A stretch of DNA of 64,000 nucleotides from Synergistaceae bacterium DZ-S4 (GTDB lineage Bacteria > Synergistota > Synergistia > Synergistales > Synergistaceae), in contig JAPCWD010000001.1 of the NCBI GenBank assembly GCA_025943965.1, forward strand, positions 237,432 through 301,431, given 5' to 3'. How positions within the stretch are numbered: the first letter of the stretch is position 1; every line of letters begins with the position of its first letter. Under the pieces are notes generated by a model that did no database searches, was not told the origin of the DNA, and worked only from the letters and a program-made list of their open reading frames with translations. Of the stretch, positions 1 through 8,833 are shown piece by piece. Both the position numbers and the translations under genes were made by a program.

Positions 1-1194
1 ACATGAGAGAGGTTTTCCTACCGATCTCTTTGCGCTCTCGATATCCTTCAGCCCGTTTCCCGTCACGACTACGGCGACAGTCTCGTCCGGAGCTGTCTCC
101 CCTGCGAGGGCCATCTTGCGGAATCCCGCAAAACCGGTAACTCCCGCAGGTTCCCCAAAGACACCGGAGGAGCGGGCGAGTTCCGGGATGGCGGAGAGTA
201 TCTCATTATCTGTGACCGTCACTGCCGCACCTCCGGACTTCCTTATTGCCCTGAGTGCCTTTGCCCAGTTTCTCGGAGCACCGACCGAGATGCTGTCAGC
301 TATCGTATTTGCAGGACCGAAGTTCACCCTTTCGGAATTCTCCGTTATCGCTTTGTATATAGGGCTGGAACCCTCTGCCTGAACCCCGGTGATCTTGGGC
401 ATCCTGTCGATGAGTCCCAGTTCGAGCAGATCCCGGAATCCCTTATAGAGCCCCCCTATGCAGCATCCGTCTCCAACCGGGATGAAGACCCTGTCCGGTA
501 CCTCCCAGTTCAGCTGTTCGGCCATCTCCATCGCGCAGGTCTTTTTGCCCTCGACTAGATAGGGATTTATCGCGCAGTTCCTGTTGTACCAGCCAAATTT
601 TTCTATCGCTGCCGTTGCAAGGTCAAATGCTTTCGCATAATCTCCTTTTACCAGGACCACATTGGCACCGTAGACGAGTAGTTGTGTCACCTTTGCCGCC
701 GGGGCTTTCTCGGGGACGAATATGTAGCTTTCAAGTCCTGTCACGGCGGCGAAGCCCGAGAGTGAGCTTGCGGCGTTTCCTGTCGATGCGCATGCGACCG
801 TCTTCTGCCCAAAATCCAGGGCTTTTGCGACACCTACCGCGCTTGCCCTGTCCTTGAGCGAGGCGGTCGGGTTCCTTCCGTCGTCCTTTACGTAAAGTTT
901 TCTGACCCCGTATTCCGATGCCAGCCGTTTATTCTCATAAAGAGGGGTCCATCCGACAGAGAGTTCGGGGATGTTCGCGTCATTCAGGACCGGCATTATA
1001 TCCCTGTATCTCCACATTGACATCTCCCTGCTGAGAGAGAGGGAATCCTTCATGAGCCGCTTCTTTGCTTCATTGACGTCGTAGAGCACGTCAAGAGTTC
1101 CGTCGAGTCCGCAGGTGCCGCAGACATACCTTTCCGGCTCAGGGCTGTACTCCTTTCCGCACAGTACGCATTTAAGTATCTCCGGTCTTGCCAT
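1..1194 (-). CDS. thrC: Threonine synthase (3' end beyond window)
   Basis: PLP enzyme converting O-phosphohomoserine to threonine and phosphate in the cytoplasm. Translating the minus strand from the ATG at 1194-1192 gives 398 codons with no stop, so the C-terminus lies outside the window. An N-terminal zinc-ribbon-like segment has Cys pairs (CVLCG near residue 9 and CGTCG near residue 26), as in many archaeal-type threonine synthases. The fold-II PLP lysine lies in the motif NPTASLKDRAS. Other family blocks are the glycine-rich VACASTGNAASS and the phosphate-binding GDGCCIGG. GAGGAT lies just before the start codon. At about 400 residues the gene is nearly complete here. No other threonine-pathway genes are visible. 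Confidence 0.9.
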   Translation of the reverse strand, partial: MARPEILKCVLCGKEYSPEPERYVCGTCGLDGTLDVLYDVNEAKKRLMKDSLSLSREMSMWRYRDIMPVLNDANIPELSVGWTPLYENKRLASEYGVRKLYVKDDGRNPTASLKDRASAVGVAKALDFGQKTVACASTGNAASSLSGFAAVTGLESYIFVPEKAPAAKVTQLLVYGANVVLVKGDYAKAFDLATAAIEKFGWYNRNCAINPYLVEGKKTCAMEMAEQLNWEVPDRVFIPVGDGCCIGGLYKGFRDLLELGLIDRMPKITGVQAEGSSPIYKAITENSERVNFGPANTIADSISVGAPRNWAKALRAIRKSGGAAVTVTDNEILSAIPELARSSGVFGEPAGVTGFAGFRKMALAGETAPDETVAVVVTGNGLKDIESAKRSVGKPLSC

Positions 1195-1304
1195 ATCCTC
1201 ACCCCTTGAGAGAGAGTTTATCCCTATCATTATACGTTGTAAGGACTTTTCAGGCTATTCCCTGAGATCATAGGCCGGATCCAAAATACTGCAATAGTTT
1301 TTTA

Positions 1305-1334
1305 TTGCTTCTCATTTTAAATTTGTTATATAAT
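1305..1334 (+). promoter_or_regulatory. Putative sigma-70 promoter for the C1 peptidase gene
   Basis: TTGCTT at 1305-1310 and a perfect TATAAT at 1329-1334 are separated by 18 bases in an AT-rich stretch about 30 bases upstream of the secreted peptidase start. Identified by eye only. Confidence 0.45.
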
Positions 1335-1362
1335 AAATCAGTTACACTTTAAAAAGAAAGAG

Positions 1363-3108
1363 GTGTTTTCATTGTTATCTGCTCCTGCTTTAATTAAAAA
1401 AGTTTACATTCTCCTTTTAGTGGCAGCTATTTTTATATCGGGAGACTCTGCCTCAGAAGCGTCAACCGGGGGGATCAGTGCGGCGCCGCTTGATCCTCTG
1501 TTTGTCGAGTGGCAGAAAAAAATTGATGCGGCACGGACATCGGCACAGGAAGGGGGAGGCACCGGAAATGCGGCAGGAGTTTTCCACGGCTATGCTCCCT
1601 CCCCGGTAAACTGGTCGCACCTTGACAGCGAGGTCATAAGCGTTTACGGCGGGGCGGAGAATATCCTGAAAAAGGGCTCAGACATACCAGCCAGCTATGA
1701 CCTTAGGCCAGAGATGCCGGCTGTCAGGGACCAGGATCCGTTCGGGACCTGCTGGACTTTTTCCGCGATGGCAGCCGCAGAATCCAACCTTATACATGAA
1801 AAAGCCATACTGACTAAGGATAGCGCAGACCTTTCGGAGTGGTACCTTGCATATTACGGCTATAACGATGAATCGGAGGATCTGCCATCCTTTACTTATG
1901 ACAGCAGTGAAGTGGAATACTACGATGCCGGAGGGGACGACTGGAGGTCTGCGGCCATACTGACCAGGGGGACCGGCTTTCTCGAGGAGGCCTCCGCCCC
2001 ATACCCCCAGAGTGCAGCGGGAGCTTACTCGCCCGATCTGAAAGCAAGAAAGTATAAACTCAATAACGTCCTTTATCTGGGGAACCTCGGAGAAAGGGAG
2101 GTACGTCTGAAGGATGCCCGCATCAACACCGTCAAAGAGGCCATAATGGAGTACGGTGCGGTAAGCATAGGGATATACCAGGGTGAGTTCACAGCAGCAT
2201 CCGGTGCCTACTTTAGGGATACGGATGAAATAGGTACGAACCATGCCGTAACGATAGTCGGCTGGGATGACGATTATGCGGTTTCGAACTTCGCCGACCC
2301 TGCAGGAATCCCCTCTGAAGACGGAGCCTGGATCGTCAGGAACAGCTGGGGAAATACATGGGGAGACGAGGGATATTACTATGTTTCTTACGAAGAAGGC
2401 TCTCTCAATGACGGTGTTGTCTACGACACGGCGGCAGCCCCGGATAAGGAGAAGATCTACCAGTACGACCCGCTCGGACTGTGCCGGTTCGTGACATATG
2501 AGTCTGCGGACCCTGTCTGGTTCGCCAACATATTCACGGCATCGCGCAATGAGAAGATAAACTCCGTATCCTTCTACACAAGCCACGCGAACAGCACATG
2601 CACCGTTAAGATATACAAAGACTGCGGAAGTGACCCTACGGACGGGACTCTTGCGGTCCAAAAAAGCTTAACGGTCGCTGCTCCCGGATACAATACGGTC
2701 GAGCTTGATGAAGAGATCGTCGTGGCGAAGAACAGGAAGTTTTCGGTCGTTGTAAGCGTAGCGCTTCCCGAACCGACAAGTTCTTCACGCAACAACGCGG
2801 GAGGGTCCGCGTCAAGGACGGCGATATTGAGCTTACCCGCGATCCCGGTCGAATATCCGATAACCAACTACTCCGAAAAGGCAGACGCATCGGCAGGCCA
2901 GAGCTTTATCTCTTCGGACGGGATCGAATGGAAAGACCTGACGGAAGAGTCGGGGTATGAAAGGGGCAACGTATGCATAAAGGCTTTCGGTATCTCTGAT
3001 GATACTGATGCGGGCGGCGGCGGAGGCGGCTGTTCTACGGGACCGGTGATGTTCATACTGCTCGGCTTAGGAGCCCTGCCCCTAATTTATAAGGGAAAGA
3101 AGCAGTGA
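1363..3108 (+). CDS. Secreted papain-like (C1) cysteine peptidase with lectin-like domain and Synergist-CTERM anchor
   Basis: Exported peptidase, probably displayed on the cell surface and supplying peptides for amino-acid fermentation. Residues 1-33 form a signal peptide (KKVYILLLVAAIFISG core). The papain domain spans about 107-345: active Cys130 in DPFGTCWTFSA, His294 in GTNHAVTIVGW and Asn327 in VRNSWGNTWGDEGYYY. A C-terminal beta region (about 370-545), ending in SFISSDGIEW and GNVCIKAF, matches the lectin-like domain that follows bacterial C1 peptidases. The last 30 residues are a Gly run with GCS, a hydrophobic helix and a basic tail, the Synergist-CTERM sorting layout. Numbering is from the GTG at 1363. 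The TTG at 1372, six bases after AGAGGTG, is the better-supported start. Confidence 0.88.
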   Translation: MFSLLSAPALIKKVYILLLVAAIFISGDSASEASTGGISAAPLDPLFVEWQKKIDAARTSAQEGGGTGNAAGVFHGYAPSPVNWSHLDSEVISVYGGAENILKKGSDIPASYDLRPEMPAVRDQDPFGTCWTFSAMAAAESNLIHEKAILTKDSADLSEWYLAYYGYNDESEDLPSFTYDSSEVEYYDAGGDDWRSAAILTRGTGFLEEASAPYPQSAAGAYSPDLKARKYKLNNVLYLGNLGEREVRLKDARINTVKEAIMEYGAVSIGIYQGEFTAASGAYFRDTDEIGTNHAVTIVGWDDDYAVSNFADPAGIPSEDGAWIVRNSWGNTWGDEGYYYVSYEEGSLNDGVVYDTAAAPDKEKIYQYDPLGLCRFVTYESADPVWFANIFTASRNEKINSVSFYTSHANSTCTVKIYKDCGSDPTDGTLAVQKSLTVAAPGYNTVELDEEIVVAKNRKFSVVVSVALPEPTSSSRNNAGGSASRTAILSLPAIPVEYPITNYSEKADASAGQSFISSDGIEWKDLTEESGYERGNVCIKAFGISDDTDAGGGGGGCSTGPVMFILLGLGALPLIYKGKKQ

Positions 3109-3172
3109 GACCGTACAGGCAGACCTTTTGAACAGATCGATATCAGCTGTATTTTTTAATATATAATATTCG

Positions 3173-3206
3173 AAGAGGGCTGTGTTTAAATCACCGGCCC
3201 TCTTTT
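3173..3206 (+). terminator. Putative terminator hairpin after the C1 peptidase gene
   Basis: AAGAGGGC (3173-3180) pairs with GCCCTCTT (3197-3204) across a 16-base loop, followed by a short T-rich stretch. It is weak because the loop is large. Confidence 0.4.
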
Positions 3207-3237
3207 CTGAAATTGGACCGAGGAAAGGAACACCAGG

Positions 3238-4245
3238 ATGATATTTTTTGTCAGAAGCGGTCCGGAGACGATAGTCTTCACCTTCAACAGGAATTTCGAC
3301 AAGGCTGAAAAGATATTGCTCGCTTGGGGTGAATACGCCGGCAGCAATATAGAAGAGGCTTTCTCCCTTTCCGGCGAGTTCAGCAGGATAGTGATCGCCA
3401 GGATCGTAGTGGGGCCAGGGGAGAAGGAGGAGGTCAGGGTATATATCTCAGAGACTTGTATACAGCGTTTGCTCTGCACAATGCTGAACGCCGGGCTCGG
3501 CGAAGGCATAACGGAGAGCAGGATGCAGCCCGGCTATATCCTTATGAGGCTTCTCGGCGACATTGAGAAGGGTATAGAAAGGATAAAGGAGGACTTTGGA
3601 GGGGAGTACGTGTCGAACGACCCATATTTCAGCGAACCCCTTCCCGAAGATTCCTCAGTGATCTACTTTACCTCTGAACCCCTCAACCACCGCATACCTC
3701 ACTCGAAAATGCACGAGAGGGCCCTTTACGTCAACGAACACTCAAAGGAAAAGCTGATAGCCACCCTCAGGATGAGGCAGAACGAATATCTTGGTGACTC
3801 CATGGGCACTCCTGACTGGAACAGCATGGAGATCCGCATCGGGGACAAGGAGGGACGCTTCAGCACGCACAGGAAGAGGATATGGACCGCGGTGCAGGGC
3901 CTCCAGATCGGAACGATACTTGAAGAGGGCTGGAAAAGGGAGTACACCCTTATGGGGAGGATCGCGGACGTCTACCTCCTTAAACTCTTTACCCCGCTTG
4001 ACGAAGAGTCGGTAAAGGGGTTCCTCTCCGGACTTGAGTATGATGATTCAGGTGAGCGTATTGCCGACCTCGATCTCTACTTCAAGGAGAGAAAGGTCAG
4101 CTGGAAAGAGAGAGGCAGAGAAGGCGGCCTTTCGAAGGCTGAGCTTGGGATGGCTGCCAGGAAAAGCATGCTCGAAAGGCTTGATAAGTATTCCCTCTCC
4201 AAAATGCACAGGCTTGACGAAGAGCTGATACTCACAAAGCGGTAA
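3238..4245 (+). CDS. Conserved-looking protein of unknown function
   Basis: A 335-residue soluble protein that I do not recognise. It has no signal peptide and no membrane segment. The C-terminal third (about 275-335) is strongly charged and probably helical, with runs such as ERKVSWKERGREGG. The ATG follows AGGAAAGGAACACCAGG, an adequate ribosome site. Codon use resembles its neighbours, and it stands alone between two hairpin terminators, so it is probably monocistronic. No catalytic motif is evident. Confidence 0.7.
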   Translation: MIFFVRSGPETIVFTFNRNFDKAEKILLAWGEYAGSNIEEAFSLSGEFSRIVIARIVVGPGEKEEVRVYISETCIQRLLCTMLNAGLGEGITESRMQPGYILMRLLGDIEKGIERIKEDFGGEYVSNDPYFSEPLPEDSSVIYFTSEPLNHRIPHSKMHERALYVNEHSKEKLIATLRMRQNEYLGDSMGTPDWNSMEIRIGDKEGRFSTHRKRIWTAVQGLQIGTILEEGWKREYTLMGRIADVYLLKLFTPLDEESVKGFLSGLEYDDSGERIADLDLYFKERKVSWKERGREGGLSKAELGMAARKSMLERLDKYSLSKMHRLDEELILTKR

Positions 4246-4269
4246 GAAACACGCACATAAGAACGATCA

Positions 4270-4300
4270 AAGGGGGCCCTTCGAATAGAAAGGCCCCCTT
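4270..4300. terminator. Bidirectional terminator hairpin between convergent genes
   Basis: AAGGGGGCC (4270-4278) pairs perfectly with GGCCCCCTT (4292-4300). It sits between the convergent unknown gene and hypD. The following T tract on the plus strand is short. Confidence 0.6.
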
Positions 4301-4334
4301 GCTTATACGTTTCTGCTGCTCTGAACGCCCTTTC

Positions 4335-6695
4335 TTAGAAACCTTCCTGGGCGTTCCTTGCGATTATCTCTTCCTGCTGATAAGCGTCGAGGTCTACGAA
4401 GTAATCGCTGTAGCCTGCCACTCTGACAAGGAGCCCGCGGTAGCTGTCGGGATGTTCCTGAGCGTCACGGAGAGTGTCTTCATCTACAACATTGAATTGG
4501 ATATGGTGTCCGCCGAGCTTGAAGTAGGAGCGGATCAGATTCTTAACTCCTTCGATGCCCTCCTCACCGGCGAGGACAGAGGGGAGGAAGCGCTGATTGA
4601 GGAGCGTTCCGCCCGATTTTACCTGGTCCATCTTAGCGAGGGACTTGACAACTGCTGTTGGTCCCTTGCGGTCAGCGCCGTGGCTTGGAGATGTCCCGTC
4701 GGATTCCGGCATTCCGGAGAAGCGTCCGTTCGGCGTTGCGGCAAGTTTCTGGCCGAAGTAGTTGTGGCATGTCGTGCTCAGCATGTTAAGGTGATATGTC
4801 GGGCCAAGGATACTGTGCCTGCCGTCGATCGCCCTGAAGAGGCTGTCATAGACCCTCTTCATAATGTCATCAGCATAGTCGTCATCGTTGCCAAAGAAGG
4901 GGGTCTTGTTCCAGAGGGTAAGACGCATCTCCTCTTCGCCCTCCCAGTTCTTTTCAAGAGCCGCCACGACCTGCTTCAGTGTGTATTTCTTATCTTCGAA
5001 GACATGCTTCTTTATAGCTGAGAGGCTGTCTGTGATCGTACCGATACCGCAGCACTGGATGTAGTCGGAGTTGTAGCGCGGTCCGCCGTTATAGTAGTCT
5101 TTGCCTTTCTTTATGCAGTCCCTGATAACGACAGACAGGAACGTGGCTGCCATCTTCGTGGAGTACTGGTAACGGAGGTAGTTGTCGACTTTGATTTTAG
5201 TCTCTACCACATAGTTGAGCTGTTTCTCGAAAGCGGCATATAGATCGTCAAATGTCCTGAATTCGCTGATGTCACCTGTCTGAATGCTGACCTGCTTGCC
5301 TGTGAGCATGTCTACGCCGTTTGTAAGGGTGTACTCAAGGAGCTTGGGAACATTGAGGTATCCGTGGAGCAGATATGCTTCCTTGCCTGCTGCGCCTGTC
5401 TCTATGCATCCGCTTGTGCCGCCTTCACGTGCGTCTTCAAGTGTCTTGCCTACGCGCATCTGTTCCTGGATGACCATGTCGGCGTTGAAGACAGAGGGAT
5501 ATCCCATGCCGTTGCGGAAGACCTTTGCCGCAGCACGGATGACACTGTCCGGCGTACGCTCGCTGACCTGGATGTTGCCCTGGGGCTGCAGAAGGCGAAG
5601 TTCGTCGAAGATCTCCAGACAAATATAGGTGACTTCGCTCGATCCGTCACTGCCGTCGGCCTTAAGTCCTGCAAGGTTGATGTTCGTAAAGTCGTTGTAG
5701 GTCCCGCTCTCTGCCGCAGTTACACCGACTTTGGGAGGTGCGGGGGTGTTGTTGACCTTGATCCAGAGGCAGGAGAGGAGTTCCTTCGCCGCTTCCCTGT
5801 CAAGTGTGCCTTCCTTTACGCCCTTCTCATAGAAGGGGGCAAGGTGCTGGTCGAGGTGGCCGGGGCTCATTGCGTCCCATCCGTTGAGTTCCGTTATGGT
5901 GCCAAGGTGTACGAACCAGTACATCTGGACTGCTTCCCAGAAGTCTCTCGGTGCGTGTGCGGGTACCCATCTGCAGACATCGGCTATCTTGAGCAGCTCG
6001 GCCTTGCGTTTTGGGTCGCTCTCGTCCGCCGCCATCTTTTCGGCGAGTTCTGCATGCCTTTCAGCGAATATGATGACTGCGTCGCAGGAGATATCCATAC
6101 CCTGCAACTGCTCGTCTTTCGCAGTCGCCTCGGGATCTTTAAGGTAGTCAAGTTTCGCACGTGATTCGGCGATCTGCCTTTTGAGATCTAGCATGCCGTT
6201 TTTGTATACAAGGCCGTCAAGCGCTGTGTGTCCGAGAGCCCTCTGCTCGCCGAACTCTGTAAATGTTCCGGCCTCATAAAGCTTGGTCCAGTCCTCGGGC
6301 ATGCGCTCGAAAAGCTTGTCCCTCATGCAGCGGCCGCGCCAGAAGGGAATGACCTTCTCTTCATAGGTGTCGATATCTTTAGGGTCTACGGTGTAGTTCT
6401 GCTGTTTCCTGATGTTAAGGATCTCAAGGTCTTCCCTTGAATGGCATGTAAGTTCGGGGAAAGTTGAGACTGCCTTAGGTTTTGAACCTCTCTCACCGAT
6501 GATCAATTCGTCTTTTCCGATATATATGGCCTTCTTTTCACAGATGTGCTTAAAGTTCAGCGCACGCATTACGGGCATCGGGTATTTGTTGTCGTTCTCT
6601 TTGTAGAATTCTGTCTCAAGAACGGCTCTCTCTATACAGATGGACGGATGTGATTCGAAGCTTTCGTCGCGAAGACGTTTGATGCGTTCGTTCAT
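4335..6695 (-). CDS. hypD: Glycyl radical enzyme, trans-4-hydroxy-L-proline dehydratase type
   Basis: Oxygen-sensitive radical enzyme of 786 residues, predicted to dehydrate trans-4-hydroxy-L-proline to 1-pyrroline-5-carboxylate. The glycyl radical motif VRVAGYSDYF is near the C-terminus (Gly761). The thiyl cysteine is Cys430 in GTSGCIETGAAGKEAY. Compared with the active-site residues I recall for Clostridioides difficile HypD (F152, H160, D278, S334, D339, F340, C434, E436, Y450, T645, G765), this protein has F148, H156, D274, S330, D335, F336, C430, E432, Y446, T641 and G761, each at a constant offset of four. That argues against pyruvate formate-lyase or choline lyase. The ATG follows GGGAGGTAACAAAC. 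It is the last gene of a regulator-activase-enzyme operon. No proC is visible nearby. Confidence 0.85.
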   Translation of the reverse strand: MNERIKRLRDESFESHPSICIERAVLETEFYKENDNKYPMPVMRALNFKHICEKKAIYIGKDELIIGERGSKPKAVSTFPELTCHSREDLEILNIRKQQNYTVDPKDIDTYEEKVIPFWRGRCMRDKLFERMPEDWTKLYEAGTFTEFGEQRALGHTALDGLVYKNGMLDLKRQIAESRAKLDYLKDPEATAKDEQLQGMDISCDAVIIFAERHAELAEKMAADESDPKRKAELLKIADVCRWVPAHAPRDFWEAVQMYWFVHLGTITELNGWDAMSPGHLDQHLAPFYEKGVKEGTLDREAAKELLSCLWIKVNNTPAPPKVGVTAAESGTYNDFTNINLAGLKADGSDGSSEVTYICLEIFDELRLLQPQGNIQVSERTPDSVIRAAAKVFRNGMGYPSVFNADMVIQEQMRVGKTLEDAREGGTSGCIETGAAGKEAYLLHGYLNVPKLLEYTLTNGVDMLTGKQVSIQTGDISEFRTFDDLYAAFEKQLNYVVETKIKVDNYLRYQYSTKMAATFLSVVIRDCIKKGKDYYNGGPRYNSDYIQCCGIGTITDSLSAIKKHVFEDKKYTLKQVVAALEKNWEGEEEMRLTLWNKTPFFGNDDDYADDIMKRVYDSLFRAIDGRHSILGPTYHLNMLSTTCHNYFGQKLAATPNGRFSGMPESDGTSPSHGADRKGPTAVVKSLAKMDQVKSGGTLLNQRFLPSVLAGEEGIEGVKNLIRSYFKLGGHHIQFNVVDEDTLRDAQEHPDSYRGLLVRVAGYSDYFVDLDAYQQEEIIARNAQEGF

Positions 6696-6831
6696 GTTTG
6701 TTACCTCCCCAGGTGTTTTCTTATTCTGATAAATTTTTTAGGACTACCCCGACCTTCGCCGGTTCGTGCTCAGGTCTGCCGCTTTTATTATGATGCGCCT
6801 CATGCGCATTGTATTCAGTCCTATTGCCGCA

Positions 6832-7737
6832 CTAGCCGCCTATGTGTGTTTTGAGTCCGAAGCTTTCAAGTATGCCGGCAGCTTTCCGTGTCTGGTTCTC
6901 TGTAGGAGGAAGCAGGCCCGGCAGTTTATACTCCATGCCCCACCTCTCGTGTTTTCCCCTGGCGACTGTGTGGTAGGGAAGTATGTTTACTCCCGTTATC
7001 CCTTTCAGCTTTGAGACGAACTCTCCCAGCGCCTTTACGTTTTCGTCATCTGTGTTGAGTCCAGGCATAAAGGGAAACCTGATGTTTATCTTTGATCCCG
7101 ATTCCGAGATCGCGACAAGGTTCTCAAGTATGATCCTGTTGTCCACGCCCGTGTATTGCCTGTGCTTTTCCGGATCCATATGTTTCAGGTCGTAGAGGAA
7201 GAGGTCTGTATCTTTTGCCGCTTCAATGATGATCTTTTTGTCTACGAACCCGCAGGTGTCTATCGCCCTGTGAAATCCTTCCCGTCCGCAGGCTTTCAGT
7301 GCCTCGATGACAAATTTCGGCTGCATCAGGGGCTCGCCTCCCGAAAAGGTCACCCCACCGCCATCCCTGAAGAAGATCTCATCTTTCCTGAGCTCCTCCA
7401 TAAGCTGTTCTACAGAGTATTTCCTGCCGCAGAGCTCGCGTGCTCCTGAAGGGCATACGTCCTCGCATATCCCACATCCGTCGCAAAGGCCAAAGTCGGT
7501 CTCAAGGGATCCTTCAATGACTGATATCGCCTTGTTGGGACATGATCTGACACATGCTCCGCACCCTATGCACTTCTCGCTCCTGAAAAGGATCATCGGC
7601 GTCATCGACTGGCTTTCAGGGTTATGGCACCACCAACAGGAGAGAGGGCATCCCTTCATGTGCACCGTTGTCCTTGTTCCCGGTCCGTCATGTATGGAGT
7701 ATTTCTTTATGTCAAATATTATCCCTGTTGCGCTCAA
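6832..7737 (-). CDS. hypE: Glycyl radical enzyme activating protein (radical SAM)
   Basis: Installs the glycyl radical on the adjacent HypD by S-adenosylmethionine cleavage. The radical-SAM cluster motif CPLSCWWC (CxxxCxxC) is near residue 30. It is followed by a ferredoxin-like insert with two 4Fe-4S motifs, CIGCGACVRSCP and CDGCGICEDVCP, typical of dehydratase activases and absent from the short PflA type. The SAM-binding GGE appears in VTFSGGEPLMQP. At 301 residues the length is normal. The start is a TTG five bases after the stop of the GntR gene, with AGGAGG about 11 bases upstream. It lies between the regulator and hypD on the same strand, with 136 bases before hypD. Confidence 0.88.
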   Translation of the reverse strand: MSATGIIFDIKKYSIHDGPGTRTTVHMKGCPLSCWWCHNPESQSMTPMILFRSEKCIGCGACVRSCPNKAISVIEGSLETDFGLCDGCGICEDVCPSGARELCGRKYSVEQLMEELRKDEIFFRDGGGVTFSGGEPLMQPKFVIEALKACGREGFHRAIDTCGFVDKKIIIEAAKDTDLFLYDLKHMDPEKHRQYTGVDNRIILENLVAISESGSKINIRFPFMPGLNTDDENVKALGEFVSKLKGITGVNILPYHTVARGKHERWGMEYKLPGLLPPTENQTRKAAGILESFGLKTHIGG

Positions 7738-7742
7738 TCCTC

Positions 7743-8450
7743 TTATGCCTCCTCAGAAACGTCCAGTTCGGAATGCTTGGCGAAATAATACTTCCTGATG
7801 AATCTTTCCTGGACCTGGAACGACCAGTGTACATCCCTTATGTACTCCGCCGCCCCGTTGAAGTCACCTTTTCTGAGCAGCTCTATTAGCATTTTATGCT
7901 CTTCAAGGGAGTGGAGCTCCCACTCCTTGACGTAAGTCTTGTTTCTTGGAAAATCGTAGAGCCTCTCCCGGTGTATTTTTATGTACTGCAGTATCTCCGC
8001 GTTGTCTGACATGTTCAGATAGACGTTGTGGAACTTCAGGTTTTCTTCGTAAAACATGGAATAATTGTTCTGGTCGAGAGCCTTTCTCATCTGGGTGTTG
8101 CACTTATCCATGATCTCAGCGTCACTTTCACGGAAACGGAGCGCTATGTGTACCATGACCGATGATTCAAGCCCTCCCAGGATCTCATAAATGTTCCTTA
8201 TCTTTTCGAGAGTCAGCGTATTCACGATAACCCCGCGCCTTGGATAGATGGTCACGAACCCTTCTGTCTCCAGCTGGAAGAGGGCATCCCTGAGCGGTGT
8301 TCTGCTCATCCCCAGTTCCATGCTTATCTCGTTGAGGTTCAGGAAGGACCCAGGGCGGATCTTTCCGTCGTTCATCTGAAGGCGAAGGTAGTCGTAAACC
8401 TGCTCCCTGAGAGATTTGATCGTGAAAAAAGAATCGCTGCTGCTGCTCAT
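7743..8450 (-). CDS. GntR-family regulator (FadR/FCD subfamily) of the hyp cluster
   Basis: Transcription factor of 235 residues. The N-terminal winged helix (about 10-75) carries the GntR signature SLREQVYDYLRLQM and LGMSRTPLRDALFQLETEGFV. The C-terminal part (about 85-215) is an all-helical FCD ligand domain with the DKCN, FHNVYL and EEHKMLIELL positions expected for its metal/ligand pocket. It is the first gene of the operon with hypE and hypD, so it probably autoregulates and responds to hydroxyproline or a product (inference). The ATG follows GAGAGGGGTAATGTC. Confidence 0.85.
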   Translation of the reverse strand: MSSSSDSFFTIKSLREQVYDYLRLQMNDGKIRPGSFLNLNEISMELGMSRTPLRDALFQLETEGFVTIYPRRGVIVNTLTLEKIRNIYEILGGLESSVMVHIALRFRESDAEIMDKCNTQMRKALDQNNYSMFYEENLKFHNVYLNMSDNAEILQYIKIHRERLYDFPRNKTYVKEWELHSLEEHKMLIELLRKGDFNGAAEYIRDVHWSFQVQERFIRKYYFAKHSELDVSEEA

Positions 8451-8833
8451 GACATTACCCCTCTCTACAATTGTATCACAGATATATCAGATTGCAATAT
8501 ATGGATTAATAAATTTATGCTCATGTTAGCGTAAAATTTTAAAAATCCTTGTCTGACAGCCGATATATTAATGTCGTTCCTCATGGCTAACGTGATATAT
8601 TTGTTTGCCGTTTTTATGTGACGATATCTTCGGACATTAAATGGTCACAGGTATTTTATTATATACCTTTAATTGATGGACTGAAAGTAAGGGTGAGCTT
8701 TTTTATTTCATGTTTAAGGACTTATAATAACTCTTTTGCAGGAGTGATTACAACTTTTATGAAAAAGGTTATACTTTGACGGAGATAGAATGATGTCTGT
8801 AAGATATGTAAAAACTCTAAGAGGGGGATCTTC
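8451..8833. promoter_or_regulatory. Divergent AT-rich intergenic region with promoter for the hyp operon
   Basis: 383 bases separate the divergent GntR and aminotransferase genes. On the minus strand TTGCAA (8497-8492) and TACAAT (8475-8470) are 16 bases apart and place transcription start a few bases before the GntR ribosome site. On the plus strand AGAGGGGGATCTTC precedes the aminotransferase ATG. I see no RNA gene or conserved riboswitch here. Confidence 0.5.

Noticed and set aside
1678..2661. Long open frame on the minus strand (327 codons)
   Set aside because: It is wholly antisense to the C1 peptidase, has no protein motif, and the plus-strand frame has catalytic residues, a signal peptide and a ribosome site.
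5364..6164. 266-codon plus-strand frame inside hypD
   Set aside because: It is antisense to a protein with complete catalytic motifs. It is a by-product of codon bias.
4335..6695. Pyruvate formate-lyase or choline trimethylamine-lyase
   Set aside because: Pyruvate formate-lyase has a Cys-Cys pair and choline lyase a GCVEP motif. This protein has SGCIETG and the full HypD residue set.
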